A stretch of 64,000 nt of DNA from Citrobacter sp. On2M (lineage in GTDB: Bacteria; Pseudomonadota; Gammaproteobacteria; Enterobacterales; Enterobacteriaceae): NCBI RefSeq assembly GCF_018035235.1, contig NZ_WPCV01000002.1, positions 372,001-436,000 of the forward strand, read 5' to 3'. Shown in pieces: positions 39,899 to 51,909 of this stretch. The notes beneath the pieces were generated by a model, which saw nothing but the letters and a program-made list of their open reading frames with translations, was not told the origin of the DNA and searched no databases. The position numbers and the translations under genes are program-made. The stretch's first letter is position 1. Every line of letters starts with the position of its first letter.

Positions 39899-39914
39899 CG
39901 TGATGTGAATCACA
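39899..39914. promoter_or_regulatory. CRP-like site in the divergent control region
   Basis: CGTGATGTGAATCACA matches TGTGA-N6-TCACA with a single mismatch in the first base. It lies between the two promoters and suggests catabolite control. Confidence 0.65.
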
Positions 39915-39933
39915 CGTAAAAAGGCATTATTTC

Positions 39934-39949
39934 GGTTATTCGATTAACC
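39934..39949 (+). promoter_or_regulatory. Operator before the repressor gene
   Basis: GGTTATTCGATTAACC differs by one base from the inferred consensus GGTTAATCGATTAACC and ends 22 bases before the regulator ATG. Autoregulation of the repressor is the likely meaning. Confidence 0.7.
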
Positions 39950-39971
39950 TTTGAAAAAAACAGGAGAAGTC

Positions 39972-40979
39972 ATGACCACAGTCACGCTGGCGCAGGTTGC
40001 TGAACGCGCGGGAGTGTCCACGGCAACCGTTTCAATGGTGCTGCGTAACCGGGGACGCATTTCTCAGGCAACACGTGACCGGGTACTTAAAGCGCTGGAC
40101 GATGCTGGCTACGTTTATAATCAAACCGCTGCTAATCTGCGTAACCGGAGCAGTAATCAGGTTGGATTGTTGTTACACGACATCACTAACCCTTTTTATG
40201 GTGAGATGACAGCAGGGCTAAGCCATGAGATGGAGCGGCATGACCTGCTGCTGTTTCTGGCAAACAGCGAAGAGTCAGGAGAACGGCAGCAAAAATTTGT
40301 CGACTCATTAATGCGCAATAATGCCTGCGGGATGGTGCTCTGCGCGGCGCGCGAAACACCGACATCCTTTTTTGAAGCACTGAAAAGGCGCAATATTCCT
40401 GCCATCATGGTGGTCCGCCCCCTCAGCGATCCTGATTTTGATTTTGTGGGAACGGATAACTTTCTTGGTACGCAAATGGCCACTACTCATTTAGTCAGAA
40501 TGGGGCATAAGAATATTGCGTTTATTGGGGGGAGCCCAAGTTCAGGTAGCCGGGCACAGCGTATCGGTGGCTTCACCAGCACGTTGCTGGAGCAGGGGAT
40601 ATCACCGAATCCGGAATGGATAGTCGCCACGCAGGCCAGCCAAATTGACGGCGCAAAAGCGGCGGAGTCTCTTTTTCTGCGTTTCCCGCAAATTACCGCC
40701 GCCGTTTGTTATCAGGACATCGTAGCGCTTGGGGTCATGCAGGCATTACGTAAAATGGGGCGTGAACCGGGGCGCGATTTTGCGCTGGTGGGATTCGATG
40801 ACATCACCGAAGCGGCGCTGGTGCAACCTGCGCTTACTACCGTCTCAGTGGCCGCAAAAGAGATTGGTCGCAAGGCTGGAGAGCTGCTTTATAGCCGCAT
40901 TCAGGGAAATGACGAACCACCGAAACGCATTATTCTGCCACCTGCGCTGGTAGTCAGAGAATCATGTGGTTTTTGCTGA
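39972..40979 (+). CDS. LacI-family transcriptional regulator (MalI-like)
   Basis: A 335-residue LacI/GalR regulator. The N-terminal helix-turn-helix TLAQVAERAGVSTATVSMVL (residues 4-23) is followed by the hinge helix region and a periplasmic-binding-protein-like sugar domain from about residue 60 (VGLLLHDITNPFYGEMTAGL). It resembles E. coli MalI in several places (RNRGRIS, ITNPFYGEMTAG, CYQDIVALG), but the locus differs. The ATG at 39972 has CAGGAGA upstream. Matching palindromes lie before its own gene and both operons. The effector is probably the PTS sugar or its phosphate; this is inference. Confidence 0.88.
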   Translation: MTTVTLAQVAERAGVSTATVSMVLRNRGRISQATRDRVLKALDDAGYVYNQTAANLRNRSSNQVGLLLHDITNPFYGEMTAGLSHEMERHDLLLFLANSEESGERQQKFVDSLMRNNACGMVLCAARETPTSFFEALKRRNIPAIMVVRPLSDPDFDFVGTDNFLGTQMATTHLVRMGHKNIAFIGGSPSSGSRAQRIGGFTSTLLEQGISPNPEWIVATQASQIDGAKAAESLFLRFPQITAAVCYQDIVALGVMQALRKMGREPGRDFALVGFDDITEAALVQPALTTVSVAAKEIGRKAGELLYSRIQGNDEPPKRIILPPALVVRESCGFC

Positions 40980-41097
40980 TCGTCATGCCTTTTACTGATA
41001 TCTCTGCCTGTTTATCATTAAATTCTAATTATCGACGTTTTGGGCTGGCGGCGCAGCGATGCGCTGGTTAATCTGAAAACGATTTACGTAAAATTAA

Positions 41098-41934
<837 letters not shown>

Positions 41935-41987
41935 CTTTTACTACCCTTCGTGATGTGGTTATTGTAATCATAATTAATTGATTACAT

Positions 41988-42018
41988 GGGGCAATACTTT
42001 ATTGCCCTTTAATTTTTA
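41988..42018 (+). terminator. Terminator after dapB
   Basis: GGGCAAT, loop of 6 bases, ATTGCCC is followed by TTTAATTTTT, about 55 bases past the dapB stop. Confidence 0.75.
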
Positions 42019-42152
42019 GTGTTTGAGTATTGTTTTTCATTTAAATGCAATTTTACCAGTTTTTTGTGGTGGTGTTTTGTTATCTGAATGTGAATTTTGA
42101 CCAAATGGTCCACTTTTTACTATCGCACTTCCTGTTTTTACACTCTTTATCT

Positions 42153-42168
42153 GCCGCAAGCGTTTTCC
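42153..42168 (+). promoter_or_regulatory. PurR-box-like site upstream of carA
   Basis: GCCGCAAGCGTTTTCC resembles the PurR consensus ACGCAAACGTTTTCGT, especially GCAA-N-CGTTTTC. PurR repression of the upstream carAB promoter is established in E. coli. The site assignment is by similarity. Confidence 0.6.
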
Positions 42169-42315
42169 ATCCCAAGTTAGCTGATCTTTTTGCCTGTTAA
42201 ATCGTGTGATTTATCCCAGTGGCGTAAAATAATAATAAAAAATGTCCTTTTGGGTAGACTTTTACGTGGGCTGTCTCTAGAATGCCGCCGTTTGCCAGAA
42301 ATCCATAGGTAAGCA

Positions 42316-42358
42316 AATTTGCATTGATTCATGATGTGTAAATGAATTAATATGCAAA
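42316..42358 (+). promoter_or_regulatory. Pair of ARG boxes overlapping carA P2
   Basis: TTTGCATTGATTCATGAT and AATGAATTAATATGCAAA fit the ArgR half-site pattern TGAAT/ATTCA and lie side by side a few dozen bases before the carA start. ArgR with arginine would block the downstream promoter. Confidence 0.75.
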
Positions 42359-42389
42359 TAAAGTGAGTGAATATTCTCTGGAGGGTGTT

Positions 42390-43538
42390 TTGATTAAGTC
42401 AGCGCTATTGGTTCTGGAAGACGGAACCCAGTTTCACGGTCGGGCCATAGGGGCAACAGGTTCGGCGGTTGGGGAAGTCGTTTTCAATACTTCAATGACC
42501 GGTTATCAAGAAATCCTCACTGATCCTTCCTATTCCCGCCAAATCGTCACTCTTACTTATCCTCATATCGGTAATGTCGGCACCAATGAAGCCGATGCTG
42601 AATCTTCTCAGGTACATGCGCAAGGCCTGGTCATCCGCGACCTGCCGCTGATTGCCAGCAACTTCCGCGATACCGAAGACCTCTCTTCCTACCTCAAGCG
42701 CCATAACATTGTGGCGATTGCTGATATTGATACCCGTAAGTTGACGCGTTTGCTGCGTGAAAAAGGCGCACAAAACGGTTGCATCATTGCGGGCGATAAC
42801 CCGGATGCCGCGCTGGCGCTGGAAAAAGCGAAAGCATTCCCGGGCCTCAATGGTATGGACCTTGCGAAAGAAGTCACCACCGCGGAGCCGTATAGCTGGA
42901 CGCAAGGTAGTTGGACGCTGGCCGGTGACCTGCCGGAAGCCAAATCTACCGATGAACTGCCGTTCCACGTTGTGGCGTACGATTTCGGCGCTAAACGTAA
43001 CATTCTGCGTATGTTAGCGGACCGCGGCTGCCGCCTGACGGTGGTTCCAGCGAAAACCTCCGCTGAAGACGTTCTGAAGATGAATCCGGACGGTATCTTC
43101 CTGTCTAACGGCCCTGGTGACCCGGCACCGTGTGATTACGCGATCACGGCAATTCAAAAGTTCCTCGAAACCGATATTCCGGTATTTGGCATCTGCCTCG
43201 GCCATCAGTTGCTGGCGCTGGCGAGCGGTGCGAAGACCATCAAGATGAAGTTCGGCCATCACGGCGGTAACCACCCGGTAAAAGACATTGATAAAAATGT
43301 GGTGATGATTACCGCGCAGAACCACGGTTTTGCGGTTGATGAAACCACGCTGCCGGCTAACCTGCGCGTGACCCACAAGTCGCTGTTCGACGGCACCCTG
43401 CAAGGGATTCATCGCACCGACAAACCGGCGTTCAGTTTCCAGGGGCACCCGGAAGCGAGCCCGGGTCCGCACGATGCCGCACCGCTGTTCGACCACTTTA
43501 TCGAGTTAATTGAGCAATACCGTCAGTCCGCGAAATAA
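42390..43538 (+). CDS. carA: Carbamoyl-phosphate synthase small subunit
   Basis: CarA is the glutaminase subunit; it releases ammonia that is channelled to CarB for carbamoyl phosphate, shared by arginine and pyrimidine synthesis. Using the TTG at 42390, preceded by GGAGGG, gives 382 residues starting (M)[13 protein letters not shown], identical in length to E. coli, where UUG is also the start. The class I amidotransferase nucleophile is Cys269 in [12 protein letters not shown]. The His/Glu pair lies in [11 protein letters not shown]. carB follows after 17 bases. Confidence 0.98.
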   Translation: MIKSALLVLEDGTQFHGRAIGATGSAVGEVVFNTSMTGYQEILTDPSYSRQIVTLTYPHIGNVGTNEADAESSQVHAQGLVIRDLPLIASNFRDTEDLSSYLKRHNIVAIADIDTRKLTRLLREKGAQNGCIIAGDNPDAALALEKAKAFPGLNGMDLAKEVTTAEPYSWTQGSWTLAGDLPEAKSTDELPFHVVAYDFGAKRNILRMLADRGCRLTVVPAKTSAEDVLKMNPDGIFLSNGPGDPAPCDYAITAIQKFLETDIPVFGICLGHQLLALASGAKTIKMKFGHHGGNHPVKDIDKNVVMITAQNHGFAVDETTLPANLRVTHKSLFDGTLQGIHRTDKPAFSFQGHPEASPGPHDAAPLFDHFIELIEQYRQSAK

Positions 43539-43555
43539 TCAGGAGTAAAAGAGCC

Positions 43556-46500
43556 ATGCCAAAACGTACAGACATAAAAAGTATCCTGATTCTGGGCGCG
43601 GGTCCGATTGTTATCGGTCAGGCGTGTGAGTTTGACTATTCCGGCGCACAGGCGTGTAAAGCCCTGCGTGAAGAGGGTTACCGCGTTATTCTGGTGAACT
43701 CTAACCCGGCAACCATCATGACCGACCCGGAAATGGCCGATGCCACCTATATCGAGCCGATTCATTGGGAAGTGGTACGCAAAATTATTGAGAAAGAGCG
43801 CCCGGATGCGGTGCTGCCAACCATGGGCGGCCAGACAGCGCTGAACTGCGCGCTGGAGTTGGAGCGCCAGGGCGTACTGGCTGAGTTCGGTGTGACCATG
43901 ATTGGCGCAACGGCGGATGCCATTGATAAAGCGGAAGACCGTCGTCGCTTCGATATCGCGATGAAGAAGATTGGTCTCGACACCGCGCGTTCAGGCATCG
44001 CTCACACCATCGAAGAAGCGCTGGCAGTTGCCGCTGACGTTGGCTTCCCGTGCATTATTCGCCCTAGCTTCACCATGGGCGGCACTGGCGGCGGTATCGC
44101 CTACAACCGTGAAGAGTTCGAAGAAATCTGTGAACGCGGTCTGGACCTTTCCCCAACCAACGAACTGCTGATTGATGAATCGCTGATTGGCTGGAAAGAG
44201 TACGAGATGGAAGTGGTTCGTGATAAAAACGACAACTGCATCATCGTCTGCTCCATCGAAAACTTCGACGCGATGGGCATCCATACCGGTGACTCCATCA
44301 CAGTGGCGCCAGCCCAGACGTTAACCGACAAAGAATATCAAATCATGCGTAACGCCTCGATGGCGGTACTGCGTGAAATCGGCGTGGAAACCGGCGGCTC
44401 TAACGTCCAGTTTGCGGTAAACCCGAAAAACGGTCGTCTGATTGTTATTGAGATGAACCCGCGCGTGTCCCGCTCCTCAGCGCTGGCGTCCAAAGCAACC
44501 GGCTTCCCGATTGCTAAAGTCGCTGCCAAGCTGGCGGTAGGTTACACACTCGACGAGCTGATGAACGACATCACTGGCGGCCGCACTCCGGCTTCGTTTG
44601 AGCCGTCCATCGACTACGTTGTGACGAAAATTCCCCGTTTCAACTTCGAGAAATTCGTTGGCGCTAACGACCGTCTGACCACGCAGATGAAATCTGTTGG
44701 TGAAGTGATGGCGATTGGCCGTACCCAGCAGGAATCGCTGCAGAAAGCGCTGCGTGGTCTGGAAGTGGGCGCGACCGGCTTCGACCCGAAAGTAAGCCTG
44801 GACGATCCTGAAGCGCTGACCAAAATTCGCCGCGAGCTGAAAGACGCGGGCGCAGAGCGTATCTGGTATATCGCCGATGCCTTCCGCGCGGGCCTGTCCG
44901 TCGACGGCGTGTTCAACCTGACCAACATCGACCGCTGGTTCCTGGTGCAAATTGAAGAACTGGTACGCCTGGAAGAAAAAGTAGCCGACCTTGGCATCAA
45001 CGGCCTCGACGCTGACTTCCTGCGCATGCTGAAACGTAAAGGTTTCGCCGATGCGCGTCTGGCGAAACTGGCCGGCGTTCGCGAAGCGGAAATTCGCAAA
45101 CTGCGTGACCAGTACAATCTGCATCCGGTCTACAAGCGCGTGGATACCTGCGCAGCAGAATTTGCCACCGACACCGCCTACATGTACTCCACTTATGAAG
45201 ATGAGTGTGAAGCAAATCCGTCCGTCGACCGCGATAAAATCATGGTGCTGGGCGGCGGTCCAAACCGTATCGGTCAGGGCATCGAGTTTGACTACTGCTG
45301 CGTACACGCCTCGCTGGCACTGCGCGAAGACGGTTACGAGACCATCATGGTCAACTGTAACCCGGAAACCGTTTCTACCGACTACGACACCTCCGACCGT
45401 CTGTACTTCGAGCCGGTAACGTTGGAAGACGTACTGGAAATCGTGCGCATCGAGAAGCCGAAAGGCGTTATTGTGCAGTACGGTGGCCAGACTCCGCTGA
45501 AGCTGGCGCGCGCGCTGGAAGCAGCAGGCGTGCCGGTAATCGGTACCAGCCCGGATGCCATTGACCGTGCGGAAGACCGTGAGCGCTTCCAGCACGCGGT
45601 TGACCGTCTGAAGCTGAAACAACCGGCGAACGCCACCGTGACGGCCATTGAACAGGCTGTTGAGAAGGCGAAAGAGATTGGTTACCCGCTGGTGGTGCGC
45701 CCGTCCTACGTTCTCGGTGGTCGCGCGATGGAAATCGTCTATGACGAAGCCGACCTGCGTCGCTACTTCCAGACTGCGGTCAGCGTGTCTAACGATGCAC
45801 CGGTGCTGCTGGACCGTTTCCTTGATGATGCGGTTGAAGTGGACGTGGATGCTATCTGCGACGGCGAAATGGTGCTGATTGGCGGCATCATGGAGCACAT
45901 CGAACAGGCGGGCGTACACTCTGGTGACTCCGCATGTTCTCTGCCTGCGTACACGCTGAGCCAGGAAATTCAGGATGTAATGCGCCAGCAGGTGCAGAAA
46001 CTGGCCTTCGAACTGCAGGTTCGCGGTCTGATGAACGTCCAGTTTGCGGTGAAGAATAACGAAGTTTACCTGATTGAAGTCAACCCGCGTGCGGCACGTA
46101 CCGTTCCATTCGTCTCCAAAGCAACGGGTGTACCGTTGGCGAAAGTCGCGGCGCGCGTAATGGTCGGAAAAACGCTGGCACAGCAGGGCGTCACCAAAGA
46201 AGTTATCCCGCCATACTACTCGGTAAAAGAAGTGGTGTTGCCGTTCAACAAGTTCCCGGGCGTTGACCCGCTGTTAGGGCCTGAAATGCGCTCTACCGGG
46301 GAAGTGATGGGCGTGGGTCGTACCTTCGCAGAAGCGTTCGCCAAGGCACAGCTGGGCAGCAGCTCCACCATGAAAAAACAGGGTCGTGCACTGCTCTCCG
46401 TTCGCGAAGGCGATAAAGAGCGCGTGGTTGACCTGGCGGCGAAGCTGCTGAAGTTTGGTTTTGAGCTGGATGCAACGCACGGCACGGCAATTGTGCTGGG

Positions 46501-46783
46501 CGAAGCGGGTATCAACCCACGTCTGGTGAACAAGGTGCATGAAGGGCGTCCGCACATTCAGGATCGTATCAAGAATGGCGAGTACACTTACATCATCAAC
46601 ACCACCGAAGGTCGTCAGGCGATTGAAGACTCTAAGCTGATTCGCCGCAGCGCGCTGCAGTACAAAGTGCATTATGACACCACTTTGAACGGCGGTTTCG
46701 CGACGGCGATGGCGTTGAATGCCGATGCCACTGAGAAGGTGACCTCGGTGCAGGAAATGCACGCGCAGATCAAAAAGGCATAA
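43556..46783 (+). CDS. carB: Carbamoyl-phosphate synthase large subunit
   Basis: CarB uses two ATP, bicarbonate and ammonia to form carbamoyl phosphate. The 1075 residues contain two homologous ATP-grasp halves: [21 protein letters not shown] at the start and [20 protein letters not shown] near residue 560 open each half. The ATP-grasp loops are [15 protein letters not shown] near 168 and [15 protein letters not shown] near 715. The C-terminal 140 residues form the allosteric domain for ornithine and UMP. Heavy codon bias fits high expression. Confidence 0.99.
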   Translation: MPKRTDIKSILILGAGPIVIGQACEFDYSGAQACKALREEGYRVILVNSNPATIMTDPEMADATYIEPIHWEVVRKIIEKERPDAVLPTMGGQTALNCALELERQGVLAEFGVTMIGATADAIDKAEDRRRFDIAMKKIGLDTARSGIAHTIEEALAVAADVGFPCIIRPSFTMGGTGGGIAYNREEFEEICERGLDLSPTNELLIDESLIGWKEYEMEVVRDKNDNCIIVCSIENFDAMGIHTGDSITVAPAQTLTDKEYQIMRNASMAVLREIGVETGGSNVQFAVNPKNGRLIVIEMNPRVSRSSALASKATGFPIAKVAAKLAVGYTLDELMNDITGGRTPASFEPSIDYVVTKIPRFNFEKFVGANDRLTTQMKSVGEVMAIGRTQQESLQKALRGLEVGATGFDPKVSLDDPEALTKIRRELKDAGAERIWYIADAFRAGLSVDGVFNLTNIDRWFLVQIEELVRLEEKVADLGINGLDADFLRMLKRKGFADARLAKLAGVREAEIRKLRDQYNLHPVYKRVDTCAAEFATDTAYMYSTYEDECEANPSVDRDKIMVLGGGPNRIGQGIEFDYCCVHASLALREDGYETIMVNCNPETVSTDYDTSDRLYFEPVTLEDVLEIVRIEKPKGVIVQYGGQTPLKLARALEAAGVPVIGTSPDAIDRAEDRERFQHAVDRLKLKQPANATVTAIEQAVEKAKEIGYPLVVRPSYVLGGRAMEIVYDEADLRRYFQTAVSVSNDAPVLLDRFLDDAVEVDVDAICDGEMVLIGGIMEHIEQAGVHSGDSACSLPAYTLSQEIQDVMRQQVQKLAFELQVRGLMNVQFAVKNNEVYLIEVNPRAARTVPFVSKATGVPLAKVAARVMVGKTLAQQGVTKEVIPPYYSVKEVVLPFNKFPGVDPLLGPEMRSTGEVMGVGRTFAEAFAKAQLGSSSTMKKQGRALLSVREGDKERVVDLAAKLLKFGFELDATHGTAIVLGEAGINPRLVNKVHEGRPHIQDRIKNGEYTYIINTTEGRQAIEDSKLIRRSALQYKVHYDTTLNGGFATAMALNADATEKVTSVQEMHAQIKKA

Positions 46784-46833
46784 GCAAAGGGGCCGGTGAT
46801 AATTGCGTTAACCGGACCTGTAATATTATCTTG

Positions 46834-46864
46834 AAAGGGTTTCTGTAAAGAAACCCTTTTTTAC
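46834..46864 (+). terminator. Terminator after carB
   Basis: AAAGGGTTTCT, GTAA, AGAAACCCTTTTTT is a perfect 11-bp stem followed by T residues. Confidence 0.9.
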
Positions 46865-47055
46865 CTCTCGTAAGGTCATTCCTGGCCAAATGCAGTTTCA
46901 TAACCACATTTTCAATGTAATAAGCACGATATTGCTCACACTAATCAACATTCAAGTCGCATACTATCTTTTATATCCACAATTTTAATATGGCTTAGTT
47001 TTTATTAATTTGGACAGGCCGTAGCCAGATTTTTAATTTGTGAAATGGTGTGCTT

Positions 47056-47451
47056 ATGTGTGAAAAATATGTTGAAAGACCGCTTTATTTGTTAATTGCT
47101 GACTGGATGATGGCTGAAGATCGTTGGATCACCGCAAAGGAAATTTCCCGCCATTTTGATATTGAACACTGCAAGGCAATTAATACGCTCTCTTATATTT
47201 TGTCGGAAGTGGGAGAAATTGTTTGTGAAGTTAAGATGATCCCTAATCAGATTGCAGGCCGGGGCTGCCAGTGCCAGCGTCTGGTGAAAGTCATCAGTAT
47301 TGATTCCCACCTCTACAACCGATTGAGCCACAATTTGCAGGAAAAAAAGGTGAGTGTGGCGAAAACGCCGCGACTGTCTGGCGTTCCGCCAACAGAGCTC
47401 AACCGTGAGCAGAAATGGCAGATGATGCTGTCAAAAAGTATGCGTCGCTAA
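47056..47451 (+). CDS. caiF: Transcriptional activator of the cai and fix operons, CaiF
   Basis: CaiF activates caiTABCDE and fixABCX under anaerobic conditions with carnitine or crotonobetaine. The 131 residues (ATG 47056) start MCEKYVERPLYLLIADWMMAE and end NREQKWQMMLSKSMRR, as in E. coli. ITAKEISRHFDIEHCKAINTL (positions 26-46) looks like the DNA-binding helix-turn-helix, and the CQCQR pair of cysteines is conserved. It is transcribed toward caiE. The preceding 270 bases after carB are AT-rich promoter sequence. The ribosome-binding site is weak. Confidence 0.93.
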   Translation: MCEKYVERPLYLLIADWMMAEDRWITAKEISRHFDIEHCKAINTLSYILSEVGEIVCEVKMIPNQIAGRGCQCQRLVKVISIDSHLYNRLSHNLQEKKVSVAKTPRLSGVPPTELNREQKWQMMLSKSMRR

Positions 47452-47490
47452 TGATTCGCTTACCTGATGGTAGCGTTAACGGTGATTGAT

Positions 47491-47524
47491 TCGTAGGCCG
47501 GATAAGCGTTAGCGCATCCGGCAT
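47491..47524. repeat. REP element between caiF and caiE
   Basis: GTAGGCCGGATAAGCGTT...AGCGCATCCGGCAT is a typical REP palindrome between convergent genes. Confidence 0.85.
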
Positions 47525-47527
47525 AGA

Positions 47528-48124
47528 TTACTGGGCTGATTTGGGTTTCACGTCCGTCGTGCCTTTCAGGCGCGGCCGGTTTTCTTCGACCTGCGTTAAT
47601 GGCTGCGTTTCACGTAAACCTGCCCGGCAGCGGACCGCAAGGTCCTGATACTCTTTAGTGTTCAGTCGCTTCCAGTGCAGTTCCTGGTCAGTGACTTCAC
47701 GCAGTACGCGAGCAGGTGAACCGACCAGCAGTTGCCTTGCTTCCCCCTGAAATCCGGCTTTGACAAAGCTCATGGCGGCGACAATGCTCTCTTCGCCAAT
47801 CACCGCGCCGTCCATAATTACGCTGTTCATGCCGATCAGCGCGTCCCTGCCCACCACGCAACCGTGCAGGATTGCACCGTGGCCGATGTGCCCATTTTCA
47901 TGCACGATGGTGTCAGTGTCGCAATAACCATGCATGATGCAGCCATCCTGCAAGTTAGAACCCGCCTCCAGAATCAGGCGACCATAGTCACCGCGCAGTG
48001 AGGCGTGTGGGCCGACGTAGACGCCAGCTCCCACGATCACATCACCAATCAACACGGCGCTGGGATGAACATACGCCTCTGGATGCACTACCGGAATCAG
48101 GCCTTCAAAGGCGTAATAGCTCAT
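47528..48124 (-). CDS. caiE: Carnitine operon hexapeptide protein CaiE
   Basis: A 198-residue left-handed beta-helix protein of the gamma-carbonic-anhydrase-like hexapeptide family. Repeats such as [23 protein letters not shown] and [20 protein letters not shown] show the hexapeptide rule, and the histidines in these repeats could bind zinc. In E. coli it stimulates carnitine racemase/dehydratase activity, possibly helping supply a cofactor. It is the last gene of the cai operon, two residues longer than K-12. Confidence 0.93.
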   Translation of the reverse strand: MSYYAFEGLIPVVHPEAYVHPSAVLIGDVIVGAGVYVGPHASLRGDYGRLILEAGSNLQDGCIMHGYCDTDTIVHENGHIGHGAILHGCVVGRDALIGMNSVIMDGAVIGEESIVAAMSFVKAGFQGEARQLLVGSPARVLREVTDQELHWKRLNTKEYQDLAVRCRAGLRETQPLTQVEENRPRLKGTTDVKPKSAQ

Positions 48125-48130
48125 CGGTTA

Positions 48131-48916
48131 TCAGCGTCCTTTCCACACCGGATCGCGTTTTTCTGCAAATGCCTGAGGTCCTTCGAGCGCATCTTCTGAG
48201 TGCAGCACCGACGGATAGTGCTTCAGTACTCCGCTGCGGATGTAACGGTAGCCCTCTTCTACCGGCATTTCACTGGTCGCACGATAAATTTCTTTCAGTG
48301 CGGCGATAGCCAGCGGGGCGCTATTCACCAACTGCTGCGCCAGTTCGCGCGCGCTATCCATCAGCTCGCTCTGGCTGACAACGCGGTTGACGATACCCCA
48401 ACGCAGCGCTTCTTCTGCGCTCATTCGTCTGCCTGTCATCACCATTTCGTTGACGATAGCCGGTGGCAGCAGTTTAGGCAGACGCAGTACGCCGCCGCTG
48501 TCAGGTACGATCCCCAGTTTGGCTTCTGGTAGCGCAAAGCTGGCATTTTCCGCACAGACGATAAAATCCGCTGCCAGCGCCAGCTCAAAACCGCCACCAA
48601 ACGCATAGCCGTTAACTGCGGCGATAACCGGCTTATCGAGGTCGAAAATTTCGGTTAAACCAGCGAAACCGCCGGGGCCAAAGTCGGCATCTGGCGCTTC
48701 ACCTTCGGCCGCTGCTTTTAAGTCCCAGCCCGCAGAAAAGAATTTCTCACCGCCGCCGGTGATAATCGCGACGCGTAATTCCGGGTCGTCACGAAAATGA
48801 AGAAAAGCTTCCCCCATGGCAAAACTGGTTTTTGCGTCAATAGCGTTGGCTTTAGGACGATCGAGAGTAATTTCCAGGATCGGGCCATTACGGGTCAGAT
48901 GTAATGATTCACTCAT
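48131..48916 (-). CDS. caiD: Crotonobetainyl-CoA hydratase / carnitinyl-CoA dehydratase CaiD
   Basis: CaiD interconverts L-carnitinyl-CoA and crotonobetainyl-CoA. The 261 residues carry the crotonase fold: [18 protein letters not shown] near residues 50-67 and [21 protein letters not shown] near 98-118, supplying the oxyanion hole and acyl-CoA pocket. [18 protein letters not shown] is the second conserved block. The stop lies six bases before the caiE start. Confidence 0.96.
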   Translation of the reverse strand: MSESLHLTRNGPILEITLDRPKANAIDAKTSFAMGEAFLHFRDDPELRVAIITGGGEKFFSAGWDLKAAAEGEAPDADFGPGGFAGLTEIFDLDKPVIAAVNGYAFGGGFELALAADFIVCAENASFALPEAKLGIVPDSGGVLRLPKLLPPAIVNEMVMTGRRMSAEEALRWGIVNRVVSQSELMDSARELAQQLVNSAPLAIAALKEIYRATSEMPVEEGYRYIRSGVLKHYPSVLHSEDALEGPQAFAEKRDPVWKGR

Positions 48917-48970
48917 AGTTCATCTCCAGATAAATAAATTTCCCGGCAGGAGGAATTCCAGCCGGAAGGG

Positions 48971-50524
48971 TTATTTCAGATTTTTTTTGATTATTTTTCC
49001 TGAACAATTGCGTGGCAGGTCGGTTCTTATCTCCATAAACGAGGGAACCTTGAATTTCGCCATATTGTTTTCGCAGAAGCTAAAGAACTCAGCTTCGCTT
49101 AATGTTTCACCTTCATTGAGCACGATAAATGCTTTAATGGCTTCATCACGGATCGAATCTTTTATACCGACAACCACAATGTCCTGAATTTTCGGGTGCG
49201 CAGAAATAATATTTTCCAGCTCGACGCAGGAGACATTTTCCCCGCCGCGTTTAATCATGTTGCAGCGCCTGTCGACGAAATAAAAAAATCCGTCCGCATC
49301 CTGGTAACCCGAATCTCCGGTATGTAACCAACCCTCAGGTTCCAGCGCTTTGGCGGTAGCCTCCGGCTGCGCATAGTACTCTTTGAAGATAGTTTTGCCC
49401 GGCACGCCTTTAATGCAGATTTCGCCAATTTCTCCGGCGGGCAGGGGACGGTTTTGATCGTCACGGATTTCGGCTTCATAGCTAAAACCCACGCGACCTA
49501 TAGAGGGCCAGCGCCGTTTGTCTCCTGGGCGATCGCCAATAATGCCAACGATGGTTTCGGTCATACCGTAGGACGTCAGCAGCCTGACGCCAAAGCGTTC
49601 GGTAAAGGCGTCTTTTTCCTGCTCGGATAAATTGAGATAGAACATCACTTCGCGCAGGCGATGCTGTCTGTCCGTTGGGGCCGCGGGTTGTACCATCAGG
49701 GTTCTGATCATCATCGGAATGCATTCGGTGACCGTCGCCTGGTATCTACGTACCTGATCCCAGAACGCCCTGGCGCTGTACTTCTCCAACAGCACAAAGG
49801 TGCTGCCTGCAGAGAATGCCGCCATGGCCGCCGTACACTGACAGTCGATATGAAAAGCGGGCATCACCGTCATGTAGACGTCGTCATCACGCAGGGCGAT
49901 TTGCCAGGAGGTGTAATAGCCGGCAAATCGCAGGTTGTAGTGGGTAATGACAACCCCTTTAGGTCGTGAGGTGGTGCCAGAGGTAAACAGAATTTCTGCC
50001 GTATCATCAGTGGATAACGCGGGCGTATAACACAGCGTAGTCGACTGGCGGGCTTGCAGTTGGGTAAAGTGGCTCACGCCGTCGTCAACCGGAAGTTGCT
50101 CGCCAATCAGGCAAATATGATTAAGCGGAGTCGTATTTTCCAGCCGTATCTGGCGATACATAGGATAAAACTGGGCACTGGTGACTAACAGGCTCACATG
50201 GCTGTTTTGCAGGATCCAGGTGCTTTCTTCGCCCAGTAATCGGGCATTAATCGGCACCATAATGGCGCCAATTTTTGCCAGCCCAAACCAGCAAAAGATG
50301 AATTCCGGACAGTTATCAAGATGCAACGCGACCTTGTCGCCTTTGCGGATCCCTAAGGAATGGAAAAGGTTCGCCGTGCGGTTAATCTCTTCATTGAGCG
50401 AGGCATAGCTAAACTGCCGAACGTTTCCTTCGCAGGATTCGAAAATTAACGCCGTTTTATCTTCGTACACCCCGGCCAGGTCGTCCCACATCTGACGTAA
50501 GTTTTGTCCGCCAACGATATCCAT
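48971..50524 (-). CDS. caiC: Carnitine/crotonobetaine-CoA ligase CaiC
   Basis: CaiC activates carnitine, crotonobetaine or gamma-butyrobetaine to CoA thioesters with ATP. The 517 residues show the acyl-adenylate signature [17 protein letters not shown] near residues 160-176, YGMTET near 322 and the C-terminal lysine region [13 protein letters not shown]. It seeds the pool of CoA esters that CaiB then exchanges. A 54-base gap follows before caiD. Confidence 0.95.
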   Translation of the reverse strand: MDIVGGQNLRQMWDDLAGVYEDKTALIFESCEGNVRQFSYASLNEEINRTANLFHSLGIRKGDKVALHLDNCPEFIFCWFGLAKIGAIMVPINARLLGEESTWILQNSHVSLLVTSAQFYPMYRQIRLENTTPLNHICLIGEQLPVDDGVSHFTQLQARQSTTLCYTPALSTDDTAEILFTSGTTSRPKGVVITHYNLRFAGYYTSWQIALRDDDVYMTVMPAFHIDCQCTAAMAAFSAGSTFVLLEKYSARAFWDQVRRYQATVTECIPMMIRTLMVQPAAPTDRQHRLREVMFYLNLSEQEKDAFTERFGVRLLTSYGMTETIVGIIGDRPGDKRRWPSIGRVGFSYEAEIRDDQNRPLPAGEIGEICIKGVPGKTIFKEYYAQPEATAKALEPEGWLHTGDSGYQDADGFFYFVDRRCNMIKRGGENVSCVELENIISAHPKIQDIVVVGIKDSIRDEAIKAFIVLNEGETLSEAEFFSFCENNMAKFKVPSFMEIRTDLPRNCSGKIIKKNLK

Positions 50525-50586
50525 ATTGCTTTATCCACTGAAATCAGGCGTGAGCGCTAACCCACTCGCGGGTCAGCGCGTCACGT

Positions 50587-51900
<1,314 letters not shown>

Positions 51901-51909
51901 ACGAACGAA

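Larger units (their letters stand above)
39785..39971. promoter_or_regulatory. Divergent control region of the sugar-PTS locus
   Basis: This 187-base gap separates the leftward isomerase-PTS operon from the rightward repressor gene. It carries three operator-like palindromes and a CRP-like site, so both directions are probably controlled by the local LacI-type repressor and by cAMP-CRP. Confidence 0.75.
41935..42389 (+). promoter_or_regulatory. carAB regulatory region
   Basis: This 455-base AT-rich gap begins with the dapB terminator and holds the tandem carAB promoters expected from E. coli: an upstream pyrimidine/purine-controlled promoter and a downstream arginine-controlled one. A PUR-box-like element and two ARG-box-like elements are visible; no gene is. 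Confidence 0.75.

Noticed and set aside
44477-45919. A 480-codon open frame antisense to carB
   Set aside because: It lies wholly inside carB, has unusual His/Arg/Phe-rich composition and no recognisable domain. It follows from carB codon bias.
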